Shown here: positions 44,977 to 53,997 of the stretch, one piece after another
Position numbering within the stretch: position 1 is the stretch's first letter
Layout of the letters: the number at the start of each line of letters is the position of its first letter
NCBI GenBank assembly: GCA_014381825.1
Contig: JACNKX010000112.1
Span: forward strand, 58,941-122,940
Direction of reading: 5' to 3'
DNA: 64,000 nt
Source: Planctomycetota bacterium
Lineage (GTDB): Bacteria; Planctomycetota; Planctomycetia; Pirellulales; Pirellulaceae
Translations under genes and position numbers: made by a program
The notes under the pieces: model-generated
Databases searched by the model: none
Told to the model about the DNA's origin: nothing
Seen by the model: only the letters and a program-made list of their open reading frames with translations

Positions 44977-47460
44977 ATGCCTCGCATCGTTGTTCTGTTG
45001 CTAACGCTGGGACTCAGCTTGCTGCTGACAAACGCTCGAATTATTTATGCCGAAAATTCGTCGGCAACACCCGTCGATCGAATCAGTGTTGCGGATGGGT
45101 TCAAAATCGAGTTGCTTCACACGGTCCCTGCGGACCAGGAAGGGAGCTGGGTGAATTTGACTCCCGATCCGCAGGGAAGATTGATCGTTTCAGACCAGTA
45201 CGGCAGCCTCTTTCGCGTTTCGCCAGGCAGCGACGCCGCGTCGACGAAGGTCGAGAAGTTAAAGGTCGATATTGGTGAAGCCCATGGCTTACTATGTGCA
45301 TTCGGCAGTCTGTACGTGATGGTGAACGGCAACGCTGCCGAGGGCAGTGGACTGTACCGAGTGCGCGACACGAATGGCGATGACCAGTACGACGAAGTTA
45401 AGCTGTTGCGCAAGATCCCCGGCGGTGGCGAGCATGGTCCGCATGCGATCGTTCTTAGCCCGGATGGCAAGTCGCTCTACGTGTGTGCTGGGAATCATAC
45501 GGATCTGCCGGACGTGGAACAGTCGCGAGTTCCGCGACGTTGGCAAGAAGACCAGCTGCTGCCGCGCATGTGGGACGCCGGCGGTCATGCCGTCGGCAAG
45601 ATGGCTCCCGGAGGATGGGTTTGCAAAACGGATCCAGAAGGCAAGACATTCGAATTGATCAGCAATGGCTTTCGCAACGAGTTTGATATCGCGTTTAACG
45701 CCGACGGCGAGTTGTTCACCTACGATGCGGACATGGAGTGGGATATCGGTTCGCCCTGGTATCGACCGACGCGAGTTTGTCATGTGACGAGCGGGAGTGA
45801 GTTTGGTTGGCGGTCAGGAACGGGCAAATGGCCGGCCTACTATCCAGACAGCTTACCGGCGGCGGTCGATACTGGACCCGGTTCACCAACCGGGATTGCT
45901 TTCGGAACAGGGGCCAAGTTTCCGGCGAAGTATCAGAAGGCTCTGTTCATTGGCGATTGGAGTTATGGTTTGCTTTATGCAGTCCATCTCGAACCTGAAG
46001 GCTCGTCGTATAAAGGAACTTTCGAACAGTTTGCGACGGCATCACCGTTGCCGCTGACCGATGTCGTTGTAAACCCAAAAGACGGCGCGATGTACTTCAC
46101 GATCGGCGGTCGTCGCACGCAGTCTGGTTTATACCGAGTTACGTACGTAGGCGACGAATCTACCGCGCCCGACAACGGCGCTGACACATCACAAGTTGCA
46201 CAACGCGAGTTGCGATCCAAGTTGGAATCGTTTCATGGCCCAGCGAGGGACGGCGCAGTCGATGTTGCTTGGCCGCAACTCTCGAATCCGGACCGCTTCA
46301 TTCGTTATGCGGCACGCGTCGCAATCGAACACCAACTGATCAATTTGTGGCTAGGCAAAGCTGTGGCAGAAGAGGAACCAGCGACAGTGATCACGGCGAT
46401 GGTCGCTTTGGCCCGTTGCGGCGAACCTGGCTCGCAATTCTGGATCGTCGAAGCTCTGGGGAAGCTGGACTGGAATGAGTTGTCCGAGCAACAACAGCTG
46501 TCCGTGCTGCGAGCGTACGGATTGACATTTGCGAGGATGGGGCGCCCCAAGGAAACGTTGCGTGACGTTGTACTCGGTCAGATCGATCATCAATTTCCCG
46601 CCAAGAGCCGCTCGCTCAACCGCGAACTGGCAGCTATCTTGATTTATCTCGAAGCTCCCGACGTTGCCGCGAGAACGCTCAAGCTGCTTCTCGCCGCCCA
46701 AACCCAGGAAGACCAAGTTCAATACGCGCTGGTTCTCCGGGCGCTGAAGTCGGGATGGACGTTGGATGAGCGGCGCGCGTATTTCAATTGGTTCAATGCT
46801 ACTGGCAGCTTCCGGGGCGGTCATTCGTTTTCTGGTTTCGTTCAAAACATCCGCAACGAAGCGATTGAGTCGCTGGACGAGAAGGAGAAGTCGGCTTTGG
46901 GCGAGATCATCAACGCCAAGTTGGAAGCGGTGGACCCAAACGCCGATGTCGCCGCTCGCACGTTCGTGAAGAAGTGGGAGGTCGGTGATTTGTTATCTGT
47001 CACCGAAAGCAACGGCCGCAACTTCGATCGGGGCCGCGAGATGTTTGGCGCTGCGGCGTGTTTCAAGTGTCATCGCTTCAGCGGCGAGGGAGGTATCATC
47101 GGGCCGGATCTCACGGGTGTCGGCAAGCGGTTCAACAATCTGTATCTCCTGGAGTCGCTGATCGACCCAAGTAAAGTCGTGTCGGATCAGTATCAAGCCA
47201 GCATCTTCGTCAAGACGAATGGCCAGACGGTTGTCGGTAGGGTCGCGAATTTGAGTGGCGACAACTTAATGGTGATCACGAACATGCTCGAACCTGGCAA
47301 GTTCACCAACGTCGCGACTGGTGACATCGAAGAAGTGCAACGATCGCGAGTTTCAATGATGCCAAACGGATTGCTCGACACGCTGAGCGAAGAGGAGATT
47401 CTTGATTTGTTGGCGTATCTTAAATCGGGTGACGATCGGAAGCATCCGGCCTTTGACTGA
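44977..47460 (+). CDS. PVC-type membrane-bound dehydrogenase with haem-binding C-terminus
   Basis: 827 residues from the ATG at 44977, chosen because a signal peptide (about 1-25) follows directly; the open frame upstream overlaps the start of uvrA. The N-terminal half (about 30-470) is a soluble glucose-dehydrogenase-like propeller of the PVC-dehydrogenase family (LTPDPQGRLIVSDQYG, GEHGPHAIVLSPDGKSLYV). Helical repeats follow (about 480-670). The C-terminal PVC haem-binding domain has CFKCHRFSGEGG (C695-H699) and a distal methionine in SMMPNGLLDTL. It is an exported oxidoreductase. Gene order with DUF1501 downstream (94 bp gap) is typical of the phylum. Confidence 0.92.
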   Translation: MPRIVVLLLTLGLSLLLTNARIIYAENSSATPVDRISVADGFKIELLHTVPADQEGSWVNLTPDPQGRLIVSDQYGSLFRVSPGSDAASTKVEKLKVDIGEAHGLLCAFGSLYVMVNGNAAEGSGLYRVRDTNGDDQYDEVKLLRKIPGGGEHGPHAIVLSPDGKSLYVCAGNHTDLPDVEQSRVPRRWQEDQLLPRMWDAGGHAVGKMAPGGWVCKTDPEGKTFELISNGFRNEFDIAFNADGELFTYDADMEWDIGSPWYRPTRVCHVTSGSEFGWRSGTGKWPAYYPDSLPAAVDTGPGSPTGIAFGTGAKFPAKYQKALFIGDWSYGLLYAVHLEPEGSSYKGTFEQFATASPLPLTDVVVNPKDGAMYFTIGGRRTQSGLYRVTYVGDESTAPDNGADTSQVAQRELRSKLESFHGPARDGAVDVAWPQLSNPDRFIRYAARVAIEHQLINLWLGKAVAEEEPATVITAMVALARCGEPGSQFWIVEALGKLDWNELSEQQQLSVLRAYGLTFARMGRPKETLRDVVLGQIDHQFPAKSRSLNRELAAILIYLEAPDVAARTLKLLLAAQTQEDQVQYALVLRALKSGWTLDERRAYFNWFNATGSFRGGHSFSGFVQNIRNEAIESLDEKEKSALGEIINAKLEAVDPNADVAARTFVKKWEVGDLLSVTESNGRNFDRGREMFGAAACFKCHRFSGEGGIIGPDLTGVGKRFNNLYLLESLIDPSKVVSDQYQASIFVKTNGQTVVGRVANLSGDNLMVITNMLEPGKFTNVATGDIEEVQRSRVSMMPNGLLDTLSEEEILDLLAYLKSGDDRKHPAFD

Positions 47461-47554
47461 TTTGTTATCGGTGGCGCATCGAATCAGGTTGTTTCTCAGA
47501 CTCGATTCCTCGATAATCCGGTGACTTAAGATCCGCAATCCACGAGTTTTCGAA

Positions 47555-48961
47555 ATGTATCAAGAAGGGTTATTCAATCGCCGCGACTTATTGCGAATCG
47601 GATCGCTGAGCATTGCGGGTTCAACTCTTCCAACGACGGTTACCGAAGCGACACCAGCCGGTGTAAGAGGTCAGGCAAAGTCGGTGATTTATCTTTGGAT
47701 GGGGGGCGGTGTTACTCACATCGACTCGTTCGATCCGAAGCCAGAAGCGCCGGAAGAAATTCGTGGGACGCTTGACACAATCGCCACGAACATGCCTGGC
47801 GTCCATTTTTCGGAAGTCATGCCGAATCTCGCAAAGATCGCCGATCAACTTGCGCTGTTGCGTAACTTCTCGCATGACAGCGACGATCATCTGCTCAGTC
47901 AGGTGTATACGCTTTCTGGTCGTAAGGTTGATCGGAACGGTTTGTTCAGCGAGCCGAACATTGGTTCGATCGTCTCGCATTTGCAAGGGCCTCGAAATGG
48001 TCTGCCGGGCTATATCGCCGTGCCTGGCATCACGCGTCCAGGTCCGCCACCACACGACCTGTTCGTCGCCGGGTGGCTCGGCAGTCAGTACAAGCCGTAT
48101 TGTTTGGGCGGCTTGCCGAACCCTGCTGACTTTACGATTGAGCCTGAGCGTTGGGACGACCCGAATCCTCGAGCGGACGAAGACCTCCGGCCCCGGTCGC
48201 TTGTTCCGTCCTTGGACGTGCCGCTTGCGCGGTTAGAGAGAAGGACTCAGTTGCGAGACAGCTTTGACGGTGCGCTACGTCGGCTAGAGAAGCTCGACAA
48301 CATCGCGGCGTCTGAAGGTCAGTATCGCAATGCATTGCGCCTGCTCGCCACGCCGCAGGTGCGAGATGCATTTGACTTGACGAAGGAGTCGGATTCGATT
48401 CGTGAAAGCTACGGCCATACGAAGATCGGCGGACGTTGTTTGATGGCGCGACGATTAGTCGAGTCAGGCGCTCGCTTTGTCATGGTCGACTATGGTTACG
48501 ATCTGGACTACGGCAACTTGTGGGACAATCATGCGGTTCCGGTGCAGCGGCAGCCACACATCTCGGAGATTTGCAAACGCGGGTATCATCTGGCCGGGAT
48601 GGATCAAGCGTTCGCCGCTTTGATCAACGATCTTCGCGAGCGTGGTCGATTGGATTCGACGCTGGTAGTTTTTCTAACTGAATTTGGACGGACACCGCGA
48701 ATCAACAAGAACGGTGGTCGCGATCACTGGGGAGCGGCGGGCTCGCTCTTCTTCACGGGAGGCGGGACAAAGACTGGCCAAGTCATCGGCGCAACCGACG
48801 CTCATGCAGCGGTGCCCAAAACGCACGGCTATACTCCGGCGGATGTTGCTGCGACGATTTATGCCGCGTTAGGGATTCACCACCGCCAGACCGTTCGCGA
48901 TCTGTTGGATCGACCGCTGCCTGTGCTTGACCACGGGGAGCCGATCGCGGAGATTCTATGA
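47555..48961 (+). CDS. DUF1501 protein, Tat-exported
   Basis: 468 residues with a twin-arginine leader (FNRRDLLRIGSLSIAG). DUF1501 signatures are present: VIYLWMGGGVTHIDSFDPKP, NLWDNHAVPVQ, VVFLTEFGRTPRIN, GGRDHWGAAGSLF and the C-terminal ATIYAALGIHH. It differs more from the two DUF1501 proteins at 21978 and 36133 than those differ from each other. It pairs with the PVC dehydrogenase rather than with a DUF1549/1553 protein. An 8-bp hairpin (48965-48983) follows the stop. Confidence 0.92.
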   Translation: MYQEGLFNRRDLLRIGSLSIAGSTLPTTVTEATPAGVRGQAKSVIYLWMGGGVTHIDSFDPKPEAPEEIRGTLDTIATNMPGVHFSEVMPNLAKIADQLALLRNFSHDSDDHLLSQVYTLSGRKVDRNGLFSEPNIGSIVSHLQGPRNGLPGYIAVPGITRPGPPPHDLFVAGWLGSQYKPYCLGGLPNPADFTIEPERWDDPNPRADEDLRPRSLVPSLDVPLARLERRTQLRDSFDGALRRLEKLDNIAASEGQYRNALRLLATPQVRDAFDLTKESDSIRESYGHTKIGGRCLMARRLVESGARFVMVDYGYDLDYGNLWDNHAVPVQRQPHISEICKRGYHLAGMDQAFAALINDLRERGRLDSTLVVFLTEFGRTPRINKNGGRDHWGAAGSLFFTGGGTKTGQVIGATDAHAAVPKTHGYTPADVAATIYAALGIHHRQTVRDLLDRPLPVLDHGEPIAEIL

Positions 48962-49084
48962 TATGGGCAGTTATAAATTGCCCCCCGAAAGGTTGCGTTT
49001 CGCGGTGGAGACGATATCGTAGGTATAGTGTGACCGAGGAGTGCTGACGCCTCGATCACGTGTGCACGTCAAGGGTATTTCGCC

Positions 49085-49969
49085 ATGGCTACTGTCCTCA
49101 TTGTTGATGACTCACCGGTCGACCGTCGCGTCGTCGGTGGATTGTTGGGGAAGTCGCCAACGCTGGAAGTCGATTATGCGTCCGACGGCGAAGAAGCGTT
49201 GGTCCGCATGGCCGAACTACGACCTAATCTCGTCGTGACCGATTTGATCATGCCCAACATGGATGGACTCGAATTGGTCGCCGCGGTGGTGAAGGATTAC
49301 CCGCTCGTTCCTGTGATATTGATGACGGGGAAGGGAAGCGAGAAGATCGCCGTTGACGCGTTGAAAGCGGGAGCTTCCAGCTACGTACCCAAGAGCGTAC
49401 TTCAAGATTTGCTGCTCGATACCGTCGAGAACCTGTTGGCGATGGCTTACGAGGAACAAACGCAAGTCCGGATGATGGACTGTATGACGGGCTGTCGTTT
49501 TTCAATCGACAACGACGTGACAATGATCTCCGCTTTGATCAACTACTTGCGACGCTTTATCCGCCAAGCAAATCTGTGCGATGAAACCAGTGGCATTCGA
49601 ACTTGCGTGGCACTTGAAGAGGCGCTTAACAACGCTCTTTATCACGGCAACCTGGAACTTGATTCACAGTTACGTGAAGGCGATCGGGCGGCGTATCGCT
49701 CGCTGGTCGAAGAACGTCGGCATGCGGAGCCGTACAAGAGTCGAAAGATTCACGTCGCGGTTCGAGTCGAGCCGGACCACGGGGCGTTTATTATTAGTGA
49801 TGAAGGGCCCGGGTTTGATCCACGTGAACTTCCCGATCCGACCGATCCGACAAACCTGGAGAAACCGAGTGGCAGAGGCCTGTTGTTGATGCGAACCTTC
49901 ATGGACGAGGTCGCCTACAACGAAGAGGGTAATCAAGTGACGCTGGTTAAGCGTCGTAATAACTCCTGA
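49085..49969 (+). CDS. Response regulator-HATPase fusion (RsbW-like serine kinase domain)
   Basis: 294 residues. Residues 1-120 are a receiver domain with acidic pair D8-D9, phospho-acceptor D53 in VVTDLIMPNMDG, T81 in LMTGKGS and K103. Residues ~135-294 are a GHKL ATPase of the anti-sigma-factor/serine kinase type (RsbW/SpoIIAB): N-box ALEEALNNALYHGN (E178/E179, N182), G1-box SDEGPGFDP and G2-box GRGLLLMR. No histidine phosphotransfer domain is present. Phosphorylation of the receiver would be expected to gate ATPase/kinase activity on a STAS protein, and a STAS gene lies 27 bp downstream. A good AAGGG ribosome site precedes the ATG. Confidence 0.92.
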   Translation: MATVLIVDDSPVDRRVVGGLLGKSPTLEVDYASDGEEALVRMAELRPNLVVTDLIMPNMDGLELVAAVVKDYPLVPVILMTGKGSEKIAVDALKAGASSYVPKSVLQDLLLDTVENLLAMAYEEQTQVRMMDCMTGCRFSIDNDVTMISALINYLRRFIRQANLCDETSGIRTCVALEEALNNALYHGNLELDSQLREGDRAAYRSLVEERRHAEPYKSRKIHVAVRVEPDHGAFIISDEGPGFDPRELPDPTDPTNLEKPSGRGLLLMRTFMDEVAYNEEGNQVTLVKRRNNS

Positions 49970-49996
49970 CAACGGATGCCAAAGTGAGGTCGGTTA

Positions 49997-50359
49997 ATGT
50001 CGAAGCCTAGGTATTTCACCGTCGAGCAAGCCGACGATACGGTGATTTTTTCAGCGATCGGATCGATCGGTGGATTGGTCGAAGACGCTGCTCGCACTGA
50101 GTGGGATGCGTTGCTGAACCAATTGGATGCCGCCAATGCAACACACGCGATCATTGATCTTGGAGCGCTCGATTATTTCGGTTCGATCATGCTGGAATTG
50201 TTGGTTGTGCTTTGGAAGCGAGTTAGCGCCAAGGGCGGCAAGCTGGCACTTTGCAACGTATCGCCCGTTGGGCTAGAGATTTTGCAGACCGCAAAATTCG
50301 ACACGCTTTGGCCGATCGTCGCCCAGCGTGATGAAGCTCTGGAAGCTGTGAGGAACTAG
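49997..50359 (+). CDS. STAS-domain anti-sigma-factor antagonist
   Basis: 120 residues, a single STAS domain (SpoIIAA/RsbV type) with the central strand ATHAIIDLGALDYFGSIMLELL. In the classical family the phosphorylated Ser/Thr lies between the Asp and Gly (DSSG or DSTG); here those positions are Tyr60 and Phe61, and the first serine comes after the glycine (S63). It would be the partner of the receiver-HATPase protein encoded just upstream. Its downstream target is not in this window. Confidence 0.9.
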   Translation: MSKPRYFTVEQADDTVIFSAIGSIGGLVEDAARTEWDALLNQLDAANATHAIIDLGALDYFGSIMLELLVVLWKRVSAKGGKLALCNVSPVGLEILQTAKFDTLWPIVAQRDEALEAVRN

Positions 50360-50366
50360 CGCCCAA

Positions 50367-50387
50367 TGCAACACCACGGGTGTTGCA
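50367..50387 (+). terminator. Hairpin downstream of the STAS gene
   Basis: A 9-bp perfect stem, tgcaacacc with ggtgttgca, has a 3-base loop (acg) and lies 8 bases after the STAS stop. It may end the partner-switch operon. No T-run follows, so intrinsic termination is only moderately supported. Confidence 0.4.
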
Positions 50388-50415
50388 AGTGCCGCAGTAA
50401 AGTGAGCGTCCAAAC

Positions 50416-51192
50416 GTGAATCGCTTTCTTACTTGGTTCTTCTCCGCGGCTGGAGTGTTCGGCGTACCCTTGGGCAGTTGGTGGTGCCGAAGAATCGAAC
50501 ATTTGCAAACAGCCGAGCGGCACGAGCGCGGGCTGGTTTTGATTCTTCCAGGCGTCGAAGGCTACGGGTCAGTCAATCTTAGCATTGCTCGTGGCCTGGA
50601 AGACGGTCGATTTCCTGGTGCCGTCGAGATCGTTGATTGGACGACAGGATGGTTTGCACTGTCACTTTATCATTTGCGGTCCCGCGCGATCCATGATCGC
50701 GGTGCAGTCGCGATCGCGGAGAGGCTGCAAACGTATTGGGCTGAGTACCCTGACCGTCCGACGTTTTTGATCGGACATTCTGGTGGCGGTGCGGTCCTGT
50801 TGAAGGCGCTCGAAGCGTTACCAATAACTAGTCAGCTTACCTCCGCGATCTTGCTTCACGTCGCAGTGTCGCCGAAGTATAACTTCACGAACGCCTTAGC
50901 TCGTGTCGAGCGTAGCATGTGGAACTACCATTCAAGTTACGACTTATTTCAGTTGGGTATTGGAACGCTCATCTTCGGAACGGCTGATCGGCGGCATTGT
51001 CTGGCAGCTGGAAATCGTGGCTTCGACGTGGAGAAAACCGATACGGATGGAGAAGACAGGAAACTCATTCAGGTGCCATATCGCCGTTCTATGATCGCGA
51101 GCGGAAATCTTCCTGGCCACTGTGGTTGCACGAATCGTTTGTTTGTGTCCGAATGGATCGCTCCGCTCATTCGAGCATGCGATCGCGGATAA
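50416..51192 (+). CDS. Alpha/beta-hydrolase-fold protein
   Basis: 258 residues from a GTG start. Hydrophobic at the N-terminus (about 5-22), so possibly membrane-anchored or exported. It has LVLILPGVEGYG as the first-strand/oxyanion region and the nucleophile elbow FLIGHSGGGAV (S122). The acid and histidine residues are less clear; C-terminal candidates are the two SGNLPGHCGC residues. Close to planctomycete hypothetical hydrolases; substrate unknown. It is followed at once by a Gfo/Idh gene, with which it may be cotranscribed. Confidence 0.8.
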   Translation: MNRFLTWFFSAAGVFGVPLGSWWCRRIEHLQTAERHERGLVLILPGVEGYGSVNLSIARGLEDGRFPGAVEIVDWTTGWFALSLYHLRSRAIHDRGAVAIAERLQTYWAEYPDRPTFLIGHSGGGAVLLKALEALPITSQLTSAILLHVAVSPKYNFTNALARVERSMWNYHSSYDLFQLGIGTLIFGTADRRHCLAAGNRGFDVEKTDTDGEDRKLIQVPYRRSMIASGNLPGHCGCTNRLFVSEWIAPLIRACDRG

Positions 51193-51216
51193 ATGGGTTA
51201 TGGAGTATTTACAGCG

Positions 51217-52494
51217 ATGGCGTCCACTCGAACCGTCAAAGTCACGATTAACGGAACTGGCTTCGCCGCCGACTATACGGCGCGGACGTACGGGATGATT
51301 CCACACAAGAATGGCGTGAGCATCGAACTTGTGGGAGTTACTTCGGGTCGTTTGGAAAATGCCGAACGATTTGCAAGTGTGCATGGAATCGGACGCGCGT
51401 TCAGCGATCATGCGGCGATGGTAGATGATCTGCGGCCTGACATTGACAACATCGCTTGTGCGAATTTCGCTCATGGTCCCTATACGATCGAGGCGGCTGA
51501 GGCAGGAGTCGATGTCATTGTTCTGGAGAAGCCGCCTGTCATTTGGCCAGGGTACGCCGAGGGCCGCGAGGCCGACGCACGCACTCGCAAGATCGAATCG
51601 ATGCAGTTTCTATCGGATGTACTGGATGCAGTTCGCCGCGGAGGCTCGAAACTCTTATACGCCGAAGATTTCGTTTATGTCGATGGTGTGAAGGGATTAG
51701 TCGAGTTGTTGATCGAAGCTCGAACGACCGGCAAAGGCAAGGTGCTGTATCAAAGAGGTGTCTGTGCGCACCAAGGTTCTCATGCGCTGGCGTACGACAC
51801 GCCGTCGAAATCGGGTGGTGGCGCGCTGTTTAATAAGGCTTGCCATCCACTCGGTCCATGTTTGTTCCTCAAGCAAGTTGAAGGGTTGTTGCGTGCCGGC
51901 AAGCCAATTCGCCCGCGCAAAGTCTCCGCGGTCGCCCTGCAGATCCTAAAGCATCAAGACCAAGCGGCAGGAGAACATTTCCGTGTGATGCAGAACGTTG
52001 ACGACTTTGGTCGAATTACCGTCGTGTTCGAAGACGAGACGGTCGCTGAAGTCCTCGGGTACGATCTCAGCATTGCCGGAATTCGCAACGAGATATCGGT
52101 GATCACGGACTTCGCACAATACGATATGCGCATCAATCCATGCGACGAGATCGAGCTGTTTCTGCCTACAGCGGATGCGGCTGGCGATCTACTTCTTCGT
52201 GAGAAACTGCCAACGCCACAAGGCACAAGCTTCCCTCGGCCCAATCAGTTCTATGCGCACGGTTATGTTAACGAAATGAACGACGCCGTCGATTGCGTGT
52301 TGGAGGAAGATCGTTTTCCGCAATCCGGGGCGATGATGGCTTGGGATACGATGGCCGTGTTGATGGCGGGGTACGAGTCAGCCGAAAGTGGCGGCGGGTT
52401 TGTCGATGTCAGCGAATATTGCTCGGATCGCGAATTCAACGAGCGCGAAATGCCGGACCCAAGAAAGTTCGGGGCTGTTTTTCAGAGGAGCTAA
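51217..52494 (+). CDS. Gfo/Idh/MocA-family oxidoreductase
   Basis: 425 residues from the ATG at 51217, preceded by GGAG 11 bases upstream. An earlier in-frame ATG at 51193, directly abutting the upstream stop, would add eight residues. The N-terminal Rossmann fold starts at VKVTINGTGFAADYTARTYG with LVGVTSGRLENAERFA as the second strand. The catalytic-loop equivalent is VIVLEKPPV with the EKP lysine. The C-terminal half is the substrate-binding domain. Members oxidise or epimerise sugars or inositols with NAD(P). Cytoplasmic, with no Tat leader, unlike many planctomycete paralogues. Confidence 0.92.
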   Translation: MASTRTVKVTINGTGFAADYTARTYGMIPHKNGVSIELVGVTSGRLENAERFASVHGIGRAFSDHAAMVDDLRPDIDNIACANFAHGPYTIEAAEAGVDVIVLEKPPVIWPGYAEGREADARTRKIESMQFLSDVLDAVRRGGSKLLYAEDFVYVDGVKGLVELLIEARTTGKGKVLYQRGVCAHQGSHALAYDTPSKSGGGALFNKACHPLGPCLFLKQVEGLLRAGKPIRPRKVSAVALQILKHQDQAAGEHFRVMQNVDDFGRITVVFEDETVAEVLGYDLSIAGIRNEISVITDFAQYDMRINPCDEIELFLPTADAAGDLLLREKLPTPQGTSFPRPNQFYAHGYVNEMNDAVDCVLEEDRFPQSGAMMAWDTMAVLMAGYESAESGGGFVDVSEYCSDREFNEREMPDPRKFGAVFQRS

Positions 52495-52507
52495 GCGGCG
52501 GGCGGTA

Positions 52508-52572
52508 GGGTGTTGGCGCAGCCGCACCAAGTTTCCTGCTTTGGCGTGATGGTGCAGCTGTGCCGATCACCC
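52508..52572. repeat. Imperfect palindrome between convergent genes
   Basis: Left arm 52508-52529 (gggtgttggcgcagccgcacca) pairs imperfectly with right arm 52550-52572, with the best block tggtgc(a)gctg(t)gcc. It sits in the 90 bp gap between the Gfo/Idh gene (plus) and the ceramidase-like gene (minus). It could be a bidirectional terminator, or a degenerate copy of a dispersed element of the same general style as those at 937 and 37549. Confidence 0.45.
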
Positions 52573-52584
52573 AACGAGTCATTT

Positions 52585-53979
52585 CTATTTTGCGAGTAAC
52601 ACTTGTTCAAGCGCCGTTCGCATCTTCGCTTCTGATCCCGGCGCTACCCACAGCCACGAATCTCCGAAGTTATCATCGAACGCGCTCTTCGTTGGAATAT
52701 AGCCCGGCCAGCACTCGCCGTACCCAATGGAAAACACGAATGAATCGGGACGCATCTGTTGAGCCATCAGCTGATAGCCGACAAAGGCTTCGCCCGGAAA
52801 CAGGACGATTTGAGCGGGACCAAAATCGACAACCGGCAAGTCAATTGGCTGACGAGCTGCTACGCGTTGTCGACTTGAAAGACTCATCGCCGCAAGAATG
52901 CGTTTTTCGACGGTTTGTTCCTCATCTTGAAGTGAGGCCGTCAGAGCTTCCGTCGTTAACCGCGGACTGGGATGATAATCCAGCTCGAACGTCGTGTTCC
53001 GAAAGTGGACCTGCTCCAATGGTACGCGTTTAGTGTTCTCCCAGGCCGCAACCATCGCCTTGTACATCCTGTCGACAAGGATGAGTCGAGTCTCGTGCGT
53101 ACCGTTGTTGTACTTGCCTGCGGTCACATCGCCACTGCAACCGGAAACATAGATCTGTTTGACAGAGAAGTCATCGCGTTGTCGCCGCTCGCGTGCGAGC
53201 CCCACGAAATCGGATGTCACTTCTCCACGTCCGTAGTAACTCATTGGATGCGTCGCATAGCTGTGTAACGCTACCAAGGGCTTGTCGCCGTTCCACAAGC
53301 TGATCGTCTTTAGAAAGGGATCGATGAGTCCTTCGGCCGTGCCGGAATAGAATTCGTTACCGCCGCTACGACTGCCGCGTCCAAACGAAACGCGGCCGTC
53401 AGGGTAAACGACGCGTCGGTTCGAGGCGACGTCCTTCACACGGGCTTGTCCCGTGCCGAAATGCGTTACCGGTTGTGCATCCTCGAGGCTGTTTCTTAAC
53501 GCCGTTGCAATCCGCTCGACGGCTTCGTCGTGAAAGGCTTCGTCATACAGTTCGCCCGTCAATCCGACTGAAGTGAGCAATTGGGCAGCGCCTGCGTCGG
53601 TGACGGGAGCATCGTGCTGGTGCAGCGACGACACGAGAACTCGTTCACGTGTTGTTCCTGCGGCTTGGGCGAGCGCGTCTCGCCACTGGTCGTACGCTCC
53701 GTTGCGGATTTCGCACCAATCCACAGCACATTGCACGATCGGTTTCTCTCCACCCAGTAGAACAAACCCGTGCGCATAGAGCGGATCGACGATTTTCTTG
53801 GACTTCGTTGGAAGCACTCCCATGCACCGGTGATTTAATGGAATCGTCACGTCGACCGAGAATGTTGCGAGCTGGAATCGCGGAGCGTCCGCAGCGTAGG
53901 CACCTGACGCCATGACGAAACTGGCGAGAAGCAACAACACCAGCGCGGACTCGAAAACGAGTAGACGGAGAGCTTTCAT
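52585..53979 (-). CDS. Secreted neutral/alkaline ceramidase-like protein
   Basis: 464 residues with a signal peptide (about 1-29). The N-terminal neutral/alkaline non-lysosomal ceramidase-like region is seen in TFSVDVTIPLNHRCMG, VDPLYAHGFVLLGG and the zinc-ligand-containing SSLHQHDAP, with ALHSYATHPMSYYGRG and VSGCSGDVTAGKYN further on. At 464 residues it is shorter than secreted bacterial ceramidases (about 650-700), lacking the C-terminal immunoglobulin-like part. Amide substrate unknown. Third gene of a minus-strand set with the isochorismatase-ThuA fusion and DUF1501. Confidence 0.88.
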   Translation of the reverse strand: MKALRLLVFESALVLLLLASFVMASGAYAADAPRFQLATFSVDVTIPLNHRCMGVLPTKSKKIVDPLYAHGFVLLGGEKPIVQCAVDWCEIRNGAYDQWRDALAQAAGTTRERVLVSSLHQHDAPVTDAGAAQLLTSVGLTGELYDEAFHDEAVERIATALRNSLEDAQPVTHFGTGQARVKDVASNRRVVYPDGRVSFGRGSRSGGNEFYSGTAEGLIDPFLKTISLWNGDKPLVALHSYATHPMSYYGRGEVTSDFVGLARERRQRDDFSVKQIYVSGCSGDVTAGKYNNGTHETRLILVDRMYKAMVAAWENTKRVPLEQVHFRNTTFELDYHPSPRLTTEALTASLQDEEQTVEKRILAAMSLSSRQRVAARQPIDLPVVDFGPAQIVLFPGEAFVGYQLMAQQMRPDSFVFSIGYGECWPGYIPTKSAFDDNFGDSWLWVAPGSEAKMRTALEQVLLAK

Positions 53980-53997
53980 CTTAGAAATCTCAAAATG

